Assembly: GCA_013433145.1 (NCBI GenBank)
Contig: CM024170.1
Span: forward strand, 9,708,366 to 9,772,365
Direction of reading: 5' to 3'
DNA length: 64,000 nt
Source of the DNA: Ascaris suum
Taxonomy: Eukaryota; Nematoda; Chromadorea; Rhabditida; Ascarididae
Shown: piece by piece, positions 63,001 through 64,000 of the stretch
Numbering within the stretch: the stretch's first letter is position 1
How the letters are laid out: the number at the start of each line of letters is the position of its first letter
Made by a program: the position numbers and the translations under genes
Notes under the pieces: model-generated
Told to the model about the DNA's origin: nothing
Database searches by the model: none
Seen by the model: only the letters and a program-made list of their open reading frames with translations

Positions 63001-64000
63001 AATTTGAAATTTTTAATTCTTAATGTTCTCAACTAAATTGTTCAATTTGAGCAGCAAATATTTTGAGATATGCTAAATATTAGGTGCTACAAAGGTGATC
63101 CATAGAATTGCACGGAAAAGAAAATTTAAACTTGGTGAGGTTTTAGGTGAAACGTTCTTGTCAATGAAAATATTCCAAATCTAGAGAAATCAAAGTGAAA
63201 TAAAAATATCATAAGACAAGCTCATTTCCACTTAATGCTGCAAAACTAGCCTAGCAATCGAGTGATCTTTTTCTGAATAGAACTTCTCGACTGTCAAATG
63301 GATTACAAATTTGTCATATTAGACAAATCTTTGTGCTTTCACTCATTTCTTTGTTATTTCAATATTTATTTCCATTATAAGATTCTTAGCACTATTCTTG
63401 TTCCATTTTGAGTGCCGCAATCTAGCGAGAACAGGAAGAGAGAAAGGAAAGAGGAAAGGAAAGATAGAGGAAGGACAGATCTGCATAATGTAGACAACGT
63501 TGAAGTGATGAATTGTGAAGCTAGATGCTCAAACCAACCCCAATAAGTGAGTTTATTAGCGATGACACCGTAGACTGTACCAAGTATCATAGTAGACATT
63601 GTATTCATCAGCGATGGAAGCATTGAAACCATAATTGTACATGTTAAATTAAACTGAAACTAGAAATGACTAGACTGATAGTCTGAAATTGCTAAATTTA
63701 CGTTCCAAAATCCAAAAAAAAAAACCTAAATTATAGAACGTCGATGGAAAACTTACAAGTTTTAGAAGGAAATTTCGTTGAGTGAATAATTTCACTGAAA
63801 ATGAATTCTGTTTTGTGAGAATCAGAAGCTTATGAGCGTGACGAAATGTGTTTAACAATATCGTACATCCATATCGAGCATCCCAATAATATTAAAAACA
63901 GTCGGCAGTGTGCAGCAACCATTTTTATACATTCATAAAATTCTAGCAAATATTACTGATATTTGATCGGCCCAGAAGAAAAAAAAATTACTTCGTGAAA
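53905..64000 (-). CDS. Anoctamin (TMEM16) family protein, 5' end beyond window
   Basis: Membrane protein of the family that includes calcium-activated chloride channels and lipid scramblases. Exons seen: 63653-63539, 62928-62810, 62318-62166 (or -62181), 61532-61457, 61398-61349, 61194-61002, 60349-60252, 59499-59419, 57404-57343, and less surely 54921-54858 and 54042-53905. Phases match throughout. The chain runs collinear with the anoctamin core: NNYTSLFYLAF helix, Cys-rich GLFGLG...CDYGTCG loop, EFTEK helix (EF/Y..E calcium pair), FPLAPLLAL, IDIRIDARR, RRP...NIGIW, AFTSNF and the final LIPEVP helix. The acidic IDIRIDA pair matches the TM8 calcium ligands of ANO1. The N-terminal half is outside the window and C-terminal tail exons are tentative. 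Whether it conducts ions or moves lipids cannot be told. Confidence 0.88.
54858..54921 (-). CDS. Probable anoctamin tail exon
   Basis: ATTCAG acceptor and AAC|GTGAGA donor; phase 2 in, phase 0 out, as the preceding exon requires. It reads VMSMSTHNSRDSSVSIQKFL, a Ser-rich tail without family conservation. Support is splice phase only. Confidence 0.45.
54922..57342 (-). other. Anoctamin intron, 2.4 kb, with chance-like open frames
   Basis: Three plus-strand open frames of about 100 codons lie in a row (55171-55461, 55511-55843, 56053-56400). None shows a recognisable domain, signal peptide or shared splice model. Confidence 0.3.
57343..57404 (-). CDS. Anoctamin exon: cytosolic tail
   Basis: Strong CTTTTCAG acceptor and AA|GTAAGT donor. 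KRYVNSKIMETGIVPQINRK follows the basic residues after LIPEVP, where family members have a KRE(K/R)Y stretch. Confidence 0.8.
57560..59130. repeat. GC-rich island inside an anoctamin intron
   Basis: Clearly GC-richer than the rest of the window. The left part (57560-58640) is open on both strands over long stretches (plus 57798-58034 and 58081-58434, minus 58371-58634), with no recognised domain. The right part (58985-59130) is a G/C-dominated run of hairpins. I could not find terminal repeats or a known transposase. Recent insertion, transposon remnant or a structured element are all possible. Confidence 0.4.
58985..59130. repeat. Multi-hairpin GC-rich segment
   Basis: Consecutive self-complementary elements: GACCCC/GGGGTC (59000-59005 with 59013-59018), ATCGCGG/CCGCGAT with a 4-nt loop (59058-59075) and the perfect 14-bp palindrome GCGAGGGCCCTCGC (59099-59112). 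The pairing was read directly from the sequence. Function is unknown. Confidence 0.6.
59419..59499 (-). CDS. Anoctamin exon: C-terminal LIPEVP helix
   Basis: TTTTTCAG acceptor and AGG|GTAAGA donor. NTVFASKFLIASLIPEVP then SGIRLAQRR matches the conserved anoctamin end (..K.LI...IPDVP...). Confidence 0.92.
60252..60349 (-). CDS. Anoctamin exon: AFTSNF loop and last-but-one helix
   Basis: GAG acceptor, TTTCAG|GTTATC donor. Joined to its neighbours it reads ITNTFIV-AFTSNFCNESIFSS-KEG and then TQTRLLIALIFQ-NTVFAS. It bridges two certain exons with correct phase and content. Confidence 0.85.
61002..61194 (-). CDS. Anoctamin exon: FPLAP to NIGIW core
   Basis: ATGCAG acceptor, ATTG|GTAAGT donor. 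It contains MFAPLFPLAPLLALVIGLID, IRIDARRL, then RRPIAFIATNIGIW and a further helix. This is the most diagnostic anoctamin stretch in the window. The Asp pair in IDIRIDA matches the acidic TM8 calcium ligands. Confidence 0.95.
61255..61345. repeat. AAATAA-rich low-complexity stretch
   Basis: Interrupted AAATAA/ATAA repeats fill the intron between two anoctamin exons. It creates a spurious minus-strand hydrophobic open frame. Confidence 0.7.
61349..61398 (-). CDS. Anoctamin exon: EFTEKM calcium-site helix
   Basis: 50-nt exon, acceptor CATGCAG, donor CATG|GTATCC. SPCEFTEKMILLGCIM aligns with the EYMEMIIQFG helix of ANO1-type proteins. Both glutamates of that calcium-binding pair are kept. Confidence 0.82.
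61457..61532 (-). CDS. Anoctamin exon: linker with EDFPLEST
   Basis: TTTACAG acceptor, AAAG|GTCGAG donor, phase 1. It reads FYDFNEDFPLES then TNLGHQRATSTK, the cytosolic linker before the EF..E helix. The following intron is only 58 nt. Confidence 0.75.
62166..62318 (-). CDS. Anoctamin exon: cysteine loop and calcium-site helix
   Basis: TTTTTAAG acceptor. GLFGLGADYKDTCDYGTCGS matches the anoctamin Cys-rich loop, and PKFCKDVVFPY sits where the TM6 calcium-site helix is expected. Two in-frame donors are possible, at 62165 (GTTTTC) or 62180 (GTATTT); the second looks stronger and would drop five residues. Confidence 0.85.
62810..62928 (-). CDS. Anoctamin exon: NHICNSEYNNAL and FQFVNNYTSLFY helix
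   Basis: ATTTGCAG acceptor and CTAT|GTAAGC donor. It contains NHICNSEYNNALIVKLFAFQ, then FVNNYTSLFYLAFIRPE, one of the most conserved anoctamin blocks. Confidence 0.92.
63539..63653 (-). CDS. Anoctamin exon: transmembrane segment before the YW-E-N motif
   Basis: GTTTCAG acceptor, donor TTGGG|GTTGGT. It reads MLPSLMNTMSTMILGTVYGV then IANKLTYW, matching the helix that in anoctamins precedes the E-N-H segment. Phase 1 out joins AA of the next exon to make Glu. Confidence 0.85.

Overview
This is an AT-rich eukaryotic window with very low gene density and long introns. No bacterial-style genes, rRNA, CRISPR or other compact gene clusters were seen. The best-supported content is two spliced genes on the minus strand, which I assembled exon by exon from protein-family motifs, splice sites and matching intron phases. 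One is a complete pentameric (Cys-loop) ligand-gated anion channel. The other is an anoctamin (TMEM16) whose 5' end lies beyond the right edge. The channel belongs to the large nematode radiation of acetylcholine- or amine-gated chloride channels (ACC/LGC/MOD-1 type: [15 protein letters not shown] after M2). I therefore read the organism as a nematode with a repeat-rich genome, but the species cannot be fixed from this sequence.

Layout. 1-6560: noncoding, with a ten-copy 29-bp minisatellite (773-1061) and a (TA)n tract (3362-3479). 6561-6669: one well-spliced minus-strand exon of an unrecognised gene. 9110-10640: decayed non-LTR retrotransposon, with one reverse-transcriptase remnant on the minus strand and an inverted partner on the plus strand. 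10650-19338: nothing convincing. 19566-41221: the channel gene, 11 coding exons, 531 codons. Its introns hold a tRNA-like SINE candidate (about 23340-23612), a poly-A tract, a G-rich tract and a GC-rich patch. 41222-53900: mostly intergenic, with a second 29-bp minisatellite, a 19-G run, a fold-back MITE-like element (46761-46946), a 61-bp tandem duplication and several minus-strand exon candidates of unknown identity. 53905-64000: the anoctamin gene, with a GC-rich island in its intron at about 57560-59130.

The two recognised genes are both membrane ion-transport proteins on the same strand. The anoctamin lies upstream (right) of the channel, and their known coding ends are about 12.7 kb apart. 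Nothing shows that they work in one pathway. In both models every exon-exon phase matches and the conserved domain order is collinear, which is the main support for them.

Limits: translations and alignments were done by eye against remembered family consensus. Exact gene symbols, the anoctamin N-terminus and C-terminal tail, untranslated regions and promoter positions are uncertain. I found no clear case of a new biological system. The items most worth checking are the GC-rich hairpin island, the fold-back element, the paired 29-bp minisatellites, the channel's unusual pore and loop C residues, and the orphan exons.
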